Assembly (NCBI RefSeq): GCF_003058055.1
Contig: NZ_QBTZ01000001.1
Span: 64,501 to 128,500 of the forward strand
From: Acidovorax sp. 107
GTDB taxonomy: Bacteria > Pseudomonadota > Gammaproteobacteria > Burkholderiales > Burkholderiaceae_C
Length of the DNA stretch: 64,000 bases
Direction: 5' to 3'
Below the pieces are notes generated by a model. That model saw only the letters and a list, made by a program, of their open reading frames with translations, had not been told where the DNA came from and ran no database searches. Within the stretch, counting starts at the first letter, position 1. Each line of letters opens with the position of its first letter. Positions 42,918 to 52,521 of this stretch are shown in pieces. A program made the translations under genes and the position numbers.

Positions 42918-44849
42918 ATGTGCGGTATCGTCGGCGCAGTCTCCACGCGCAACATCGTTCCCATCCTCGTGCAGGGCCTGCAGCGGCTTGAATACCGGGG
43001 CTATGACTCGTGCGGCGTGGCCGTGCATGCGTCCAGCCTGGACGCTACGCGCCCTGCCGGCCTCCAGCGCGCCCGCAGCACCGCCCGCGTGGCCGAGCTG
43101 CTGGAACAGGTGAGCACCGAGCACATCGACGGCGCCACCGGCATTGCCCACACCCGCTGGGCTACGCACGGCGCGCCCGCCGTGCACAACGCCCATCCGC
43201 ATTTCAGCCATGGAACGGGCGCGGACGCCCATGCCCAGGCCGCAGGCCGGGTGGCGCTGGTGCACAACGGCATCATCGAGAACCACGAAGAGCTGCGCGC
43301 CCGCCTGCAAGCACGCGGCTATGAGTTTGCGAGCCAGACCGACACCGAGGTCATCGCCCACTTGGTGGACAGCCACTACAGCGGCGACCTGTTCGACGCC
43401 GTGCGGGCCACCGTGGCCGAACTGCATGGCGCCTACGCCATCGCCGTCATGCACAAAGACGAACCCCACCGCGTGGTGGGCGCACGTGCAGGGTCCCCGT
43501 TGATCCTGGGCGTGGGCAAGGACGCCACCGGCGCCTCGTCATCGCGTGAGCACTTTCTGGCCAGCGACGCCATGGCCCTGGCGGGCGTCACCGACCAGAT
43601 CGTCTATCTGGAAGAGGGCGATCTGGTGGACCTGCAGCTGGGCCGCTACTGGATCGTGGGCAAGGACGGCAACGCGCTGACCACCGGGCAGCGCCCCGTG
43701 CGCACCGTGCAGGCCCACAGCGGCGCCGCCGAGCTGGGGCCGTATCGCCACTACATGCAAAAGGAAATCTTCGAGCAGCCCCGCGCGATTGCCGACACGC
43801 TGGAAGGCTTGGCCGGCATCGTGCCTGAGCTGTTTGATGGTGCGGGCCAGCATGGTGAGCCTGGTGCAGCCGCCTGGCGCGTGTTCAAGGAAATCGACAA
43901 CGTCTTGATCCTGGCCTGCGGCACCAGCTACTACAGCGGCTGCACCGCCAAATACTGGCTCGAAGAAATCGCCGGCATCCCCACCCAGGTCGAAGTGGCC
44001 AGCGAATACCGCTACCGCACCAGCGTGCCCAACCCGCGCACACTGGTTGTCACCATCAGCCAAAGCGGCGAAACCGCCGACACCCTGGCGGCATTGCGCC
44101 ACGCGCAGTCTTTGGGCATGCAGCACACGCTGACCATCTGCAACGTGGCCACCAGCGCCATGGTGCGCGAGTGCAAGCTCGCCTACATCACACGTGCGGG
44201 TGTCGAGATTGGCGTGGCCAGCACCAAGGCCTTCACCACGCAGCTGGCAGGCCTCTTCTTGCTGACGCTGGCGCTGGCGCAAAGCAAGGGCCGCCTGAGT
44301 GAAGAGCAGGAGGCCGCCCACCTCAAAGCCATGCGCCACCTGCCCGTGGCCCTGCAGGCCGTGCTGGCGCTCGAACCCCAGCTCATCAGCTGGGCCGAGG
44401 ACTTTGCGCGCATGGAAAACGCCCTCTTCCTGGGCCGAGGCCTGCACTACCCCATCGCGCTGGAAGGCGCGCTCAAGCTCAAGGAAATCAGCTACATCCA
44501 CGCCGAAGCCTACCCGGCCGGCGAACTCAAGCACGGCCCCCTGGCCCTGGTGACCAGCGCCATGCCGGTGGTGACCGTGGCGCCTAACGACGCCCTATTG
44601 GAAAAGCTCAAGAGCAACATGCAGGAAGTCCGCGCCCGCGCAGGCGTGCTGTACGTGCTGGCCGATGGCGACACCCACATCGAAAGCAGCGAAGGCATCC
44701 ACGTGATTCGCATGCCCGAGCACTACGGCGCACTGAGCCCGCTGCTGCACGTGGTGCCGCTGCAGCTGCTGGCGTACCACACGGCCTGCGCGCGGGGGAC
44801 GGATGTGGACAAGCCCCGTAACCTCGCGAAATCTGTGACCGTGGAGTAA
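42918..44849 (+). CDS. glmS: Glutamine-fructose-6-phosphate aminotransferase
   Basis: A 643-residue enzyme making GlcN-6-P, the first step to UDP-GlcNAc. C2 after Met (MCGIVGAV) is the glutaminase nucleophile, and EYRGYDSCG and TRWATHG follow. Two SIS domains bind the sugar phosphate ([22 protein letters not shown]), and the chain ends NLAKSVTVE as usual. It is about 34 residues longer than the E. coli enzyme, partly from the loop [14 protein letters not shown] in the glutaminase half. glmU lies 4 kb upstream. Confidence 0.97.
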   Translation: MCGIVGAVSTRNIVPILVQGLQRLEYRGYDSCGVAVHASSLDATRPAGLQRARSTARVAELLEQVSTEHIDGATGIAHTRWATHGAPAVHNAHPHFSHGTGADAHAQAAGRVALVHNGIIENHEELRARLQARGYEFASQTDTEVIAHLVDSHYSGDLFDAVRATVAELHGAYAIAVMHKDEPHRVVGARAGSPLILGVGKDATGASSSREHFLASDAMALAGVTDQIVYLEEGDLVDLQLGRYWIVGKDGNALTTGQRPVRTVQAHSGAAELGPYRHYMQKEIFEQPRAIADTLEGLAGIVPELFDGAGQHGEPGAAAWRVFKEIDNVLILACGTSYYSGCTAKYWLEEIAGIPTQVEVASEYRYRTSVPNPRTLVVTISQSGETADTLAALRHAQSLGMQHTLTICNVATSAMVRECKLAYITRAGVEIGVASTKAFTTQLAGLFLLTLALAQSKGRLSEEQEAAHLKAMRHLPVALQAVLALEPQLISWAEDFARMENALFLGRGLHYPIALEGALKLKEISYIHAEAYPAGELKHGPLALVTSAMPVVTVAPNDALLEKLKSNMQEVRARAGVLYVLADGDTHIESSEGIHVIRMPEHYGALSPLLHVVPLQLLAYHTACARGTDVDKPRNLAKSVTVE

Positions 44850-45216
44850 GGGTCACAGGGTGGCTGGCATTCTGCGGAGCCAAAAGTGAACGTGAGTAGA
44901 GAGGCTGAATACAGTGAGTTGCGCAAGCTCTGGAACGTGGGTTTCACCTCTGAGACAGCCTATTTGCATGACATGGCTTAGCCATAGGGACGCTTGCGGC
45001 GCCCCTCGCCTGTCCCCGGCCGCACCGGCGTCGGCTTCGCGCGGTTCAACGCCGCGTTCAATGTTGTCTCTGAGGAAAGCCAGCGCGGCCTCGCTTCACC
45101 CGGTCGGGTCAGCGTGATGGTGATAGCACTCAGCGTATCTCAGTAGCCAGGTAAGGTTGCAAGACGCACAAGGCATATCCCGGCCTGTGCACACAGATAC
45201 CGACAGGAGTCTGCAC
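44850..45216. other. Gene-poor stretch after glmS
   Basis: 367 nt with only short, unconvincing ORFs. The antisense peptide [11 protein letters not shown] here is only the complement of the glmS 3' end. No hairpin terminator, tRNA or repeat copy was found. Confidence 0.5.
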
Positions 45217-45459
45217 TCAGGCCTCTGCTCGAGACTGAGGGCCTGGTGCTTCGCATTGGGTGGTCAGCAGATCGCGCCCCCTCGGCGTGATCGCCAGCAC
45301 GCGTGCGTGGAGGATTCCCGAGAGAGGGTGTGGAAGCATCACGGCCACCAGACCGGCTGCGCGCAATACGCGCAGTTTGTCGATGCTCGCTTCTTCTTCC
45401 ACCGTAATGGGCAGAGAAGCTTGGGCGATCTCCCGCAGGTATTCAAAAGGCACAGGCAT
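45217..45459 (-). CDS. Small hypothetical protein, winged-helix-like
   Basis: An 80-residue protein of unknown function. VEEEASIDKLRVLRAAGLVA followed by ARVLAITPRGRDLL reads like a winged helix with the wing near ITPRGR, so a small DNA-binding protein is possible. The ATG at 45459 is preferred; the frame extends to a TTG at 45513. An inverted repeat lies upstream at 45525-45553. Flanking regions are gene-poor, suggesting an accessory segment. Confidence 0.55.
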   Translation of the reverse strand: MPVPFEYLREIAQASLPITVEEEASIDKLRVLRAAGLVAVMLPHPLSGILHARVLAITPRGRDLLTTQCEAPGPQSRAEA

Positions 45460-46072
45460 CTCCTCAGAAAATGTCACGGAGCGTGAGATTTTTAAGGAGT
45501 TGTCTGCTTTCAAATGTATTAATTGGTTGGCCCTGTAGCTCTCATGGCCAACCGAACTGTTCGGTCTTCGTCGTAACTACGAATTCGCATGGGGCACTTC
45601 TGTTAAACGCACACCCGGTGCTCGTCGCTGCACAGCTGACTTTTCACCGATTGGGCAATCTACGCCCAGGTCCGCCGTCTCGTACTCCTTGACGCTGATG
45701 TGTCGGGACGCCCAGTGGCCGGATGGGGCAAATATCTCTGGTCGGCGTCTACCTGGGAGCACCTGCGATGGGTATTCAAACGCTGTCGCGAAGTTCTTCG
45801 ACGCCCGCGGCTTGCGCCCGTGGCCGCAGCGCCCTAGCGGCGCGTTGGCTTCGACACCGTAGATCCGAGACCGGAGGACTGCTTTGCAAGGTGAAGAACG
45901 AGCGATACCCGCGCCCCGGAATGCAGACATGGATTACCGGCTTGCACCTACAACCGGTTCAACGGCGCTTGGCGAGGATGTGCGACCAACACCTCGGAAT
46001 CCATGGAGTCTCCACATACTCTCGACTACACAGTGCTGGCGCTCCGATCCGGTCAATCCTCAAGGAGCATTT
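45460..46072. other. Gene-poor stretch with two inverted repeats
   Basis: 613 nt without a convincing gene. GGTTGGCC (45525-45532) and GGCCAACC (45546-45553) form a perfect 8-bp inverted repeat, followed directly by ACCGAA-CTG-TTCGGT (45551-45565). ORFs on both strands at 45577-45930 and 45723-46184 show no recognisable domain and look like chance frames or decayed sequence. Confidence 0.5.
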
Positions 46073-46612
46073 GTGGGCAACGTCAACGATCACATCACGC
46101 AAGTTACCCATCAGAACATCGAGAACATTCTTTGCGCGGAGGATGATCGAAGGAAGCAAACTCAGCGTCCTTACCGGGCGATAGCAAAGGTCACGCAGGC
46201 ATGCGGCACCGTCGGGTTTCTGGTCCTCAATGCCGTCCTCTTCATTGGCTGGATCGTAGTCAACGAATTCATCGTCAGGTTCGACCCTTTTCCGTACACC
46301 TTGCTTCTGTTTTGGGTGTCGCTCGAAGCCATTTTTCTGTCCGTGTTCATTCTCATCAGTCAGAACATGGCTGCAGCTGAGAGCGAGCGCAGGCACCATT
46401 TGGACCTGCAAATGAATCTTCTCTCGGAAAGAGAAATCACCGCACTCATGCGGCTTGCGCTGGACATATCAGAGAAGGTTGGCGTCCCTGATGAAAAAAC
46501 GGAGGAAGTACGCGCTTTCGCTCACGAGACAGACCCCTCGGGGGTGCTCAACCAGATCATTCGTGCGGAACATCGTCATCGAGTGGTCGTCGCAGGGGAG
46601 AGCAGGCGCTAG
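46073..46612 (+). CDS. DUF1003 two-helix membrane protein
   Basis: A 179-residue DUF1003 protein. Two close membrane helices (GTVGFLVLNAVLFIGWIVVN, then PYTLLLFWVSLEAIFLSVFI) are joined by a short loop with RFDPFP, then ISQNMAAAESERRHHLDLQM and a helical cytoplasmic tail. Function unknown; members are often seen with stress genes. The GTG at 46073 was chosen because AAGGAG lies 5 nt upstream; the frame extends to 45884 without similarity. Confidence 0.82.
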   Translation: MGNVNDHITQVTHQNIENILCAEDDRRKQTQRPYRAIAKVTQACGTVGFLVLNAVLFIGWIVVNEFIVRFDPFPYTLLLFWVSLEAIFLSVFILISQNMAAAESERRHHLDLQMNLLSEREITALMRLALDISEKVGVPDEKTEEVRAFAHETDPSGVLNQIIRAEHRHRVVVAGESRR

Positions 46613-46806
46613 AACTGCGCGACAGTTGTCCGCTGGACGTCAAGGCGTTTCAGCAGATTCCATGCGTTCTCGCCGATAGCTTGTCGGACTCGGTTTGATC
46701 GTTCGTCCTACATGGACGATTTCATTCCAAAAATAAGATGACACCGTGACGACGAAACTCCTTGCAGTCCCTTGTCGCTCTTGACTGTCATCTGCGGAGG
46801 CTTCCC

Positions 46807-47961
46807 ATGACCGACGAAACTGCCCAACCTCATTTTTCGAGCGCTCGGGCACCAAGCAGTCACGAGGCGCAGCAAATCGTTATGCCTTTCACCAGTGGGT
46901 TGACAGGACATACCAGTCTTCATGAAACCGCGACCCGGGCCGAGGTGGCGCGTCGTATAGCGCGAATAAAAGGATGTCCGGTCAGTGAGGAGCTTCCCCA
47001 ATCGGAGTGGAAGATGCGCCCTTATCTGATTCCCTGTGAAACATTGGTGGGAATGGAGTGGGTCGCTAGTTTGGGGCTTCACGGGGCGGACGATTTGTTT
47101 GGCGGGGTGGTGCCTCACGCTTTCATCGCCTCCAAGGCAATTACCCATCCATTGTTTTCAGCTACTTCTGAACGTCCTGAGGGATGGCGCTTCGATTTCC
47201 ACCAACGGGTACGCGAGGCCGTCCTGCCCGGTTACACGGCATTCTGTCGTTCCGATGTGATCCAGGCCGTGCTCGCTTTGTTGGCGCTGGGGCCGGTTCG
47301 AGTGAAGCCAGTGACAGAAACCGGCGGCCATGGACAAGTCGTGGTGAAGAACGTAGAAGAGTTGAATGCCTGCCTTTCGAAATTGACGGATCAAGCGTTG
47401 CGCAGGCATGGTTTGGTGCTCGAACACAATTTGTCTGCAGTCGATACGCTCAGCGTCGGGCAAGTACGCGTTGCCAGCATAGTGGCGAGCTATTACGGAA
47501 GACAGCACCTGACTGAGAACAACGAAGGTGCCGTGAGTTATGGCGGGTCCGACTTGACAGTCGTTCGCGGGGACTTCGATGCGCTATTGCGTGTACTCGC
47601 TCCAGGAGCGGAACGCACTGCGGTGGAACAGGCCCTCACCTACGACAAGGCAGTGAGGGTTTGTTTTCCAGCGTTCTTTGCCTCGCGTATCAACTACGAC
47701 GTCGCGCAAGGAACGAATGCTGCTGGCCAATGGTGCTCTGGCGTCCTGGAGCAGTCTTGGCGAATGGGGGGCGCGACCGCCGCCGAGATCGCTGCGTTAG
47801 AGGCTTTTCATGAGAATCCAAGCCTCACGCTGGTTCACTCCAAATGCGTTGAAATATTTGGCCCACTGGTGCCGTTGCCCTACGGCGCAGTGACGTACTT
47901 CCGCGGAGACGATCCCGACGTTGGACTGTTGACTAAATATGCACTAGTGGAGAGTCGATGA
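46807..47961 (+). CDS. DUF3182 family protein, ATP-grasp-like
   Basis: A 384-residue protein of the DUF3182 family, function unknown. The middle reads like an ATP-grasp core: VRVKPVTETGGHGQVVVKNV (a KP lysine and Gly-rich lid), then HGLVLEHNL where such enzymes place the ATP-contacting Glu. That assignment is inference from pattern. The ATG at 46807 has GGAGG close upstream. It overlaps the hydrolase gene by 4 nt, so the two products are made together and probably act in one pathway. Confidence 0.7.
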   Translation: MTDETAQPHFSSARAPSSHEAQQIVMPFTSGLTGHTSLHETATRAEVARRIARIKGCPVSEELPQSEWKMRPYLIPCETLVGMEWVASLGLHGADDLFGGVVPHAFIASKAITHPLFSATSERPEGWRFDFHQRVREAVLPGYTAFCRSDVIQAVLALLALGPVRVKPVTETGGHGQVVVKNVEELNACLSKLTDQALRRHGLVLEHNLSAVDTLSVGQVRVASIVASYYGRQHLTENNEGAVSYGGSDLTVVRGDFDALLRVLAPGAERTAVEQALTYDKAVRVCFPAFFASRINYDVAQGTNAAGQWCSGVLEQSWRMGGATAAEIAALEAFHENPSLTLVHSKCVEIFGPLVPLPYGAVTYFRGDDPDVGLLTKYALVESR

Positions 47962-48710
47962 CTACACGACATCGAACCGTCCAGATTCCCACTGGCGACC
48001 GGACTATCGCTGGAACCTTGGTGGCGCCGGATACGATCGTTCCTGGCGTTTTGCTGGTGCACGGATGGGACGGCAGCCAGGAGCAGTATTTGGCTCGGGC
48101 CCATGCCATTGCCACGCTGGGGTGCATTTGCCTGACCATTGACTTGCGTGGCCATGCAAATGACAGGGCGCATCGGGACACCGTGACGCGTGAGGACAAT
48201 CTCCACGACATGCTGGCGGCGTACGACATGCTTGTGGGCCATCCCGCAGTGGATGAAGAATCTGTTGTGCTCGTTGGTAGCAGTTACGGCGGCTACTTGG
48301 CGGCCGTCCTCAGCGCTCTTCGGCCCGTGCGTTGGATGGCTTTGCGCGCTCCGGCTCTGTACAAAGACGACGACTGGCTGACATCAAAGCAGCATCTTGA
48401 CCGGCAGGAAATCGCCCGATACCGCACGCAAGAACTTTCAGCCGACAGCAACAAGGCTCTTGCGGCCAGCGCGGCTTTCAAAGGCGATATCTTGCTTGTG
48501 GAGTCTGAGCTTGATCACATAGTCCCCCACACGGTGATCGAGAACTACCGAGCCGCGTTCCTCAAGGCCCACTCCATGACGCACCGGGTGATCCGTGAAG
48601 CGGACCATAGTCTGTCAAAGGCGGAGTGGAGCGATGCGTACACCGCCATGCTGGTGAATTGGATGTCGGAAATGCTGGGTCATGCGAGAGAGGGCGCGGC
48701 TGCCTCCTGA
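47958..48710 (+). CDS. Alpha/beta hydrolase (dienelactone-hydrolase-like)
   Basis: A 250-residue serine hydrolase. The oxyanion strand is VLLVHGWDGS at 31-40, the nucleophile elbow GSSYGG at 107-112 with S109, the acid in ESELDHIVP and the His in READHSLSK, so the triad looks complete. There is no signal peptide. Translationally coupled to the DUF3182 gene (ATGA overlap). Substrate unknown. Confidence 0.85.
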   Translation: MTTRHRTVQIPTGDRTIAGTLVAPDTIVPGVLLVHGWDGSQEQYLARAHAIATLGCICLTIDLRGHANDRAHRDTVTREDNLHDMLAAYDMLVGHPAVDEESVVLVGSSYGGYLAAVLSALRPVRWMALRAPALYKDDDWLTSKQHLDRQEIARYRTQELSADSNKALAASAAFKGDILLVESELDHIVPHTVIENYRAAFLKAHSMTHRVIREADHSLSKAEWSDAYTAMLVNWMSEMLGHAREGAAAS

Positions 48711-49256
48711 TGTCTGCGGCTGCGGGCGGAGTGCCTGCGGCCGTATAGGTACTTCCATGATGAACTCTGCGCATGGAACAAAGCAGCCAGTGTCAGAACG
48801 ATCCTACGTGAACTTGCGGATGGCGATTGCACAAAGCACGATGGAGCGGGCCTACTCTGTTGCTCTTGACTGGAGAATGCAAGATGCCCCTTTGGATCCT
48901 GTTGGTAGGGCTTCAGGCTGCTGTCCTGACATTGACAGGGCTCATTGCGGCCTTTTTGCGTTATCTGTGACGGATGGCGTGAGGCGACATTCAAGAGGTA
49001 CTCATTGCACCCCTGCGACCTGGGTAAATGGCCAAGCCATGGACCACGAGGCCCTTGCTTGGGTCGCTGAAGCTCAGTCAAATTTTTGACCGCGCCGCAA
49101 ACCCGCGCGGCGCGAGGAAATCGTCAAGACCGGAGGCAAGCCTTAGGTCTCTGAACGGCTCCACGCGATGCTCTGGCACCGCAATATCCCAAGCTTGGGC
49201 CGCCCACACTGATGGGGTTGAGTGGCAAGCGCCCCCGAGGGCGCTTGCGAGAGGGA
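48711..49256. other. Intergenic stretch with one possible micro-ORF
   Basis: 546 nt; longer ORFs on both strands lack any domain or signal peptide and overlap each other. The only feature with support is the 28-codon membrane-peptide ORF at 48884. Confidence 0.5.
48884..48970 (+). CDS. Putative 28-residue single-helix membrane peptide
   Basis: The ORF begins MPLWILLVGLQAAVLTLTGL and ends IAAFLRYL; nearly all of it is one hydrophobic helix with a basic C-terminus. GGAG stands 8 nt before the ATG. Hydrophobic runs can arise by chance, so translation is unproven. It lies between a stress-type operon and copper-type genes; no homologue recognised. Confidence 0.35.
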   Translation: MPLWILLVGLQAAVLTLTGLIAAFLRYL

Positions 49257-49775
<519 letters not shown>

Positions 49776-49793
49776 GATGGTCTCCTTGTGATT

Positions 49794-50117
49794 TCAACTG
49801 CAGCATGACGATGGTCGTCCCGCACCGTCTTGATTCATGTCAGCAGGGGTTGCGGACCGAGACGCGCAGCAGCAGCCACTGGTTGCTTGTCGCGACGAAG
49901 GCGCCACCGCTGCGTCGGCTCTGTATCCGGCACGCTCAATCGCGGAGCGGACAAGCTCCGCTGTCTCGTCTTTGACGTGCCCCGCAATGCGTATCTGCCG
50001 TGCAGCCACATCGATGTCTGCTTCGAAGCCCTCCGGCAATCGAGCCTCCGCTATTGCGCGACGGATGCGTTGGGCGCAGCTGCTACACGTCATATCAGGG
50101 ACATTGAACTCGACCAT
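49794..50117 (-). CDS. HMA-domain metallochaperone-like protein with Cys-rich tail
   Basis: A 107-residue protein. Residues 1-68 are a heavy-metal-associated domain with MTCSSC (C11, C14), the CopZ/Atx1 metal site. After AAVAPSSRQ comes a tail with a CCC triplet at 82-84 and a terminal CC at 105-106 (SSCCS), which is not part of standard CopZ. The ATG at 50117 follows AAGGAGG. The MerR-type promoter upstream fits Cu, Ag or Hg induction. It probably hands metal to an exporter encoded elsewhere. Confidence 0.85.
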   Translation of the reverse strand: MVEFNVPDMTCSSCAQRIRRAIAEARLPEGFEADIDVAARQIRIAGHVKDETAELVRSAIERAGYRADAAVAPSSRQATSGCCCASRSATPADMNQDGAGRPSSCCS

Positions 50118-50428
50118 TTGAGCCTCCTTCGGTTGATTCGCTTTCAAGTATTGACCTTGTCACGATGAAAGAGTCAAGCGGCCTTGGGAAAAACAGTGGA
50201 GTGGCTGGGCTGCGCAGCCGCCTTACGCAGTGCATATAACGTGCAGGCCGTGGCCGCACAGTCCGTCGGGCCTTTCGCTTCAGTACATCGATATCGATCA
50301 GAAGCCAGAAAAGGCGCAGGGCGGTGGTGTCGCGCCCGTGTGTTTCGAACCGCTCATGAGCAGTGTCTATCGCAGTGGCCCGGGTGCAGGCGCCTTGTTG
50401 CTCATGCATCCTCTCAATGACTCACCCG
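50118..50428. other. Intergenic region between HMA operon and nag-type LysR gene
   Basis: 311 nt. The MerR-type promoter lies at its left end. The rest holds no convincing gene; ORFs here lack domains. Confidence 0.5.
50147..50177 (-). promoter_or_regulatory. MerR-type promoter of the HMA/Met-rich operon
   Basis: On the minus strand, -35 TTGACT (50177-50172) and -10 AATACT (50152-50147) are 19 nt apart. The stretched spacer is the hallmark of MerR/CueR-family activation by DNA distortion. The -10 ends 29 nt before the ATG. No merR-like gene is seen in the window. Confidence 0.7.
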
Positions 50429-51337
50429 TCATTCGCTTTCCGCAAACATCTCCACCAGCAGACTCCGCAGCCACTGGTTGCCCGGGTCGCGGTGGTACTT
50501 CGTGTGCCAGAACAGGTTGATCGCCACCTGCGGCAGCTTCGCCGGGTGGGGCGCCGAGGCCAGCCCGAAGGGCTCGGCCATGCTCTGCGCCATCTTCTCG
50601 GGCACGGTGGCCACCATCTGCGTGGCCTGCAGGATGTGGCCGATGGCCACGAAATGTGGCACCGTCAGCCGCACATCGCGGGCCACGCCCATGCGCTCCA
50701 GCAGTTCGTCCACCTTCCCGTGGCCCGTTCCTTCCGAGACCACGACCACGTGCTCCGCGCGTGAGAACTCCGCCAGGCTGATGCGGCGCTTGTGCAGCGG
50801 GTGCCCCTGGCGGAACAGGCAAACGTAAGGCTGGCGGAACAGCCTGCGCTGAAAGAACCCCGCCTTAAGCTGCGGCAGCAGGCCCACGGCCAGGTCCACC
50901 TTGCCGGCTTCCATGGCGTCCTTCAGGTCGGTGGCGGTGTTGCGCACCGTGGTCAGGCGCACGCCCGGCGCCACCAGCGCCAGGCGCTCCAGCAGGCGCG
51001 GCAAGAAGTAGATCTCGCCGATGTCCGTCATCGCCACCTTGAACACGCGCCGGCTGGTGCCGGGGTCGAACCCCAGCTTGTGGTTGAGCGCGCCATGGAT
51101 CATGGCCAGCGCGTATGAGACCGACTCCGCAAGCTGGTCCGCATAGGGCGTGGGCTGCATGCCCTGGGCGGTGCGCAAAAAGAGCTCGTCGCCCAGCAGG
51201 CGCCGCAGGCGGGCCAGGGCGTTGCTCACCGCCGGCTGCGTGAGGCCCAGGTTCTCCGCGGCCTGCGACACCTTGCGCGTGACCAGCAGCTGCTGGAACA
51301 CTACCAGCAGGTTGAGGTCGATGTCCTCGAGTTCCAC
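50429..51337 (-). CDS. LysR-family regulator, NahR/NagR-like
   Basis: A 302-residue LTTR. The N-terminus MELEDIDLNLLVVFQQLLVT and TQPAVSNALARLRRLLGDEL are typical of the NahR/NagR group that responds to salicylate and related aromatic acids. It starts with GTG at 51337. Divergent from the salicylate hydroxylase genes, it probably activates them with salicylate as inducer, by analogy. Confidence 0.85.
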   Translation of the reverse strand: MELEDIDLNLLVVFQQLLVTRKVSQAAENLGLTQPAVSNALARLRRLLGDELFLRTAQGMQPTPYADQLAESVSYALAMIHGALNHKLGFDPGTSRRVFKVAMTDIGEIYFLPRLLERLALVAPGVRLTTVRNTATDLKDAMEAGKVDLAVGLLPQLKAGFFQRRLFRQPYVCLFRQGHPLHKRRISLAEFSRAEHVVVVSEGTGHGKVDELLERMGVARDVRLTVPHFVAIGHILQATQMVATVPEKMAQSMAEPFGLASAPHPAKLPQVAINLFWHTKYHRDPGNQWLRSLLVEMFAESE

Positions 51338-51370
51338 GCAATACCTTTATTGATCTGGGTGATGGACTGT

Positions 51371-51394
51371 ATTCACGCCATTCTATTGGCTGAT
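51371..51394. promoter_or_regulatory. Possible NahR/NagR-type half site
   Basis: ATTCACGC at 51371-51378 matches the left part of the NahR consensus (ATTCACGCT, 2 nt, TGAT). The right part, TGAT, occurs only at 51391-51394, too far away for a standard site. Only the half-site is supported. Confidence 0.35.
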
Positions 51395-51450
51395 TTTGTA
51401 ATCACGGGAATGATCGCTGCCATCACAACGACAAGAGCGAGACAACCCTG

Positions 51451-52437
51451 ATGGAACTGCGTATCGAGCCGCTGGGCCGCGTGCTGCCGGTGGCGCCGGG
51501 AGCCAACCTGCTGGAAGTGCTGCGCTCGCACCAGATTCCCGTGTCCTACAGCTGCATGGCCGGGCGCTGCGGCACCTGCCGCTGCAAGGTGCTGTCGGGC
51601 GATGTGCTGGACTCCGGCCCGGCCTTGGGCAGACCCCTGGGCGGCCAGGATTCGTATGTGATGGCCTGCCAGACGGTGCTCAGCGGGTCCTGCACCATCG
51701 AGATCCCCGAGCCCGACGAGGTGGTGGTGCACACTGCGCGCACCTTGAAGGCCACGGTCACGGCGGTCGAAGCACTCACACACGACATCCGCCGTGTGCG
51801 CTTGCGCTCGGCCAAGCCGCTGGATTTTTCACCCGGGCAGTACGCACAACTACAGTTCGGCCCGGGCCTTGCACGACCCTATTCGATGGCTGGCTTGCCA
51901 CATGACGACGAGCTGGAGTTTCACGTGCGCCTGGTCGAGGGCGGGCAGGTCTCCGGCCATGTGGCCCATGTGCTGGCCGTAGGCGACGCGGTCCGCGTGA
52001 GCGGCCCGCTGGGCTCGGCCTACCTGCGCCGCAAGTACGAGGGGCCCATGCTCTGCGTGGCGGGCGGAACGGGCCTGGCGCCCATCCTGTCCATCGTGCG
52101 CGGCGCGCTGGAATCGGGCATGGACAACTCCATCCACGTCTATGCTGGCGCGCGCTCGGCGCGCGACGTGTACGGCCTGCAGTGGCTGGCACAGCTGCAG
52201 CAGCGCCATCCGCACCTGCAGGTGCATGTGGTGGTGGCTGCGGCCGACGCGCCCCCCGGTCAGCGCACGGGCTTGGTCACCGATGCCATCGCGCGCGACT
52301 GGCCGCGCCTGGACGGCTGGCGCGCCTACCTGTGCGGATCCCCGCCCATGGTGGAGGCGGCTTCGCTGCTGGCGCGCCAGCGCGGCATCGCGCCGGAGCA
52401 CCTGTACGCAGACGCGTTCTATGCGAGCACCCCCTGA
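51451..52437 (+). CDS. nagAa: Ferredoxin reductase of aromatic-ring hydroxylase (NagAa-like)
   Basis: A 328-residue electron-transfer protein. The N-terminal plant-type [2Fe-2S] domain has C35, C40, C43 and C73 ([15 protein letters not shown] … MACQT). An FAD domain with RPYSMAG and an NAD domain with [15 protein letters not shown] follow. Its order and sequence resemble NagAa of the naphthalene/salicylate pathway. It passes electrons from NAD(P)H to the Rieske ferredoxin at 54295. Confidence 0.9.
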   Translation: MELRIEPLGRVLPVAPGANLLEVLRSHQIPVSYSCMAGRCGTCRCKVLSGDVLDSGPALGRPLGGQDSYVMACQTVLSGSCTIEIPEPDEVVVHTARTLKATVTAVEALTHDIRRVRLRSAKPLDFSPGQYAQLQFGPGLARPYSMAGLPHDDELEFHVRLVEGGQVSGHVAHVLAVGDAVRVSGPLGSAYLRRKYEGPMLCVAGGTGLAPILSIVRGALESGMDNSIHVYAGARSARDVYGLQWLAQLQQRHPHLQVHVVVAAADAPPGQRTGLVTDAIARDWPRLDGWRAYLCGSPPMVEAASLLARQRGIAPEHLYADAFYASTP

Positions 52438-52521
52438 GCGACTGCGCGGTGGAGCGGCATTGCTGCGGCCTCTTGACGCCCACACGCGTGCAACGAACAA
52501 CCAGCCCAAGGAGACAATGAC

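Noticed and set aside
44723..44947. Antisense ORF giving [11 protein letters not shown] at the glmS end
   Set aside because: This peptide is the reverse complement of the conserved GlmS C-terminus NLAKSVTVE, a known source of spurious short-protein annotations.
45577..45930. 117-codon minus-strand ORF as a gene
   Set aside because: No domain, signal peptide or membrane helix, and no plausible partner; composition looks like a chance frame in a gene-poor stretch.
45884..46072. N-terminal extension of the DUF1003 protein
   Set aside because: The added 63 residues have no pattern, while the GTG at 46073 has AAGGAG at ideal distance and gives the family's usual N-terminus.
48682..49089. 135-codon plus-strand ORF and its antisense partner at 48680-49081
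   Set aside because: They overlap each other, lack any recognisable fold, and the region reads as intergenic apart from the 28-codon ORF.
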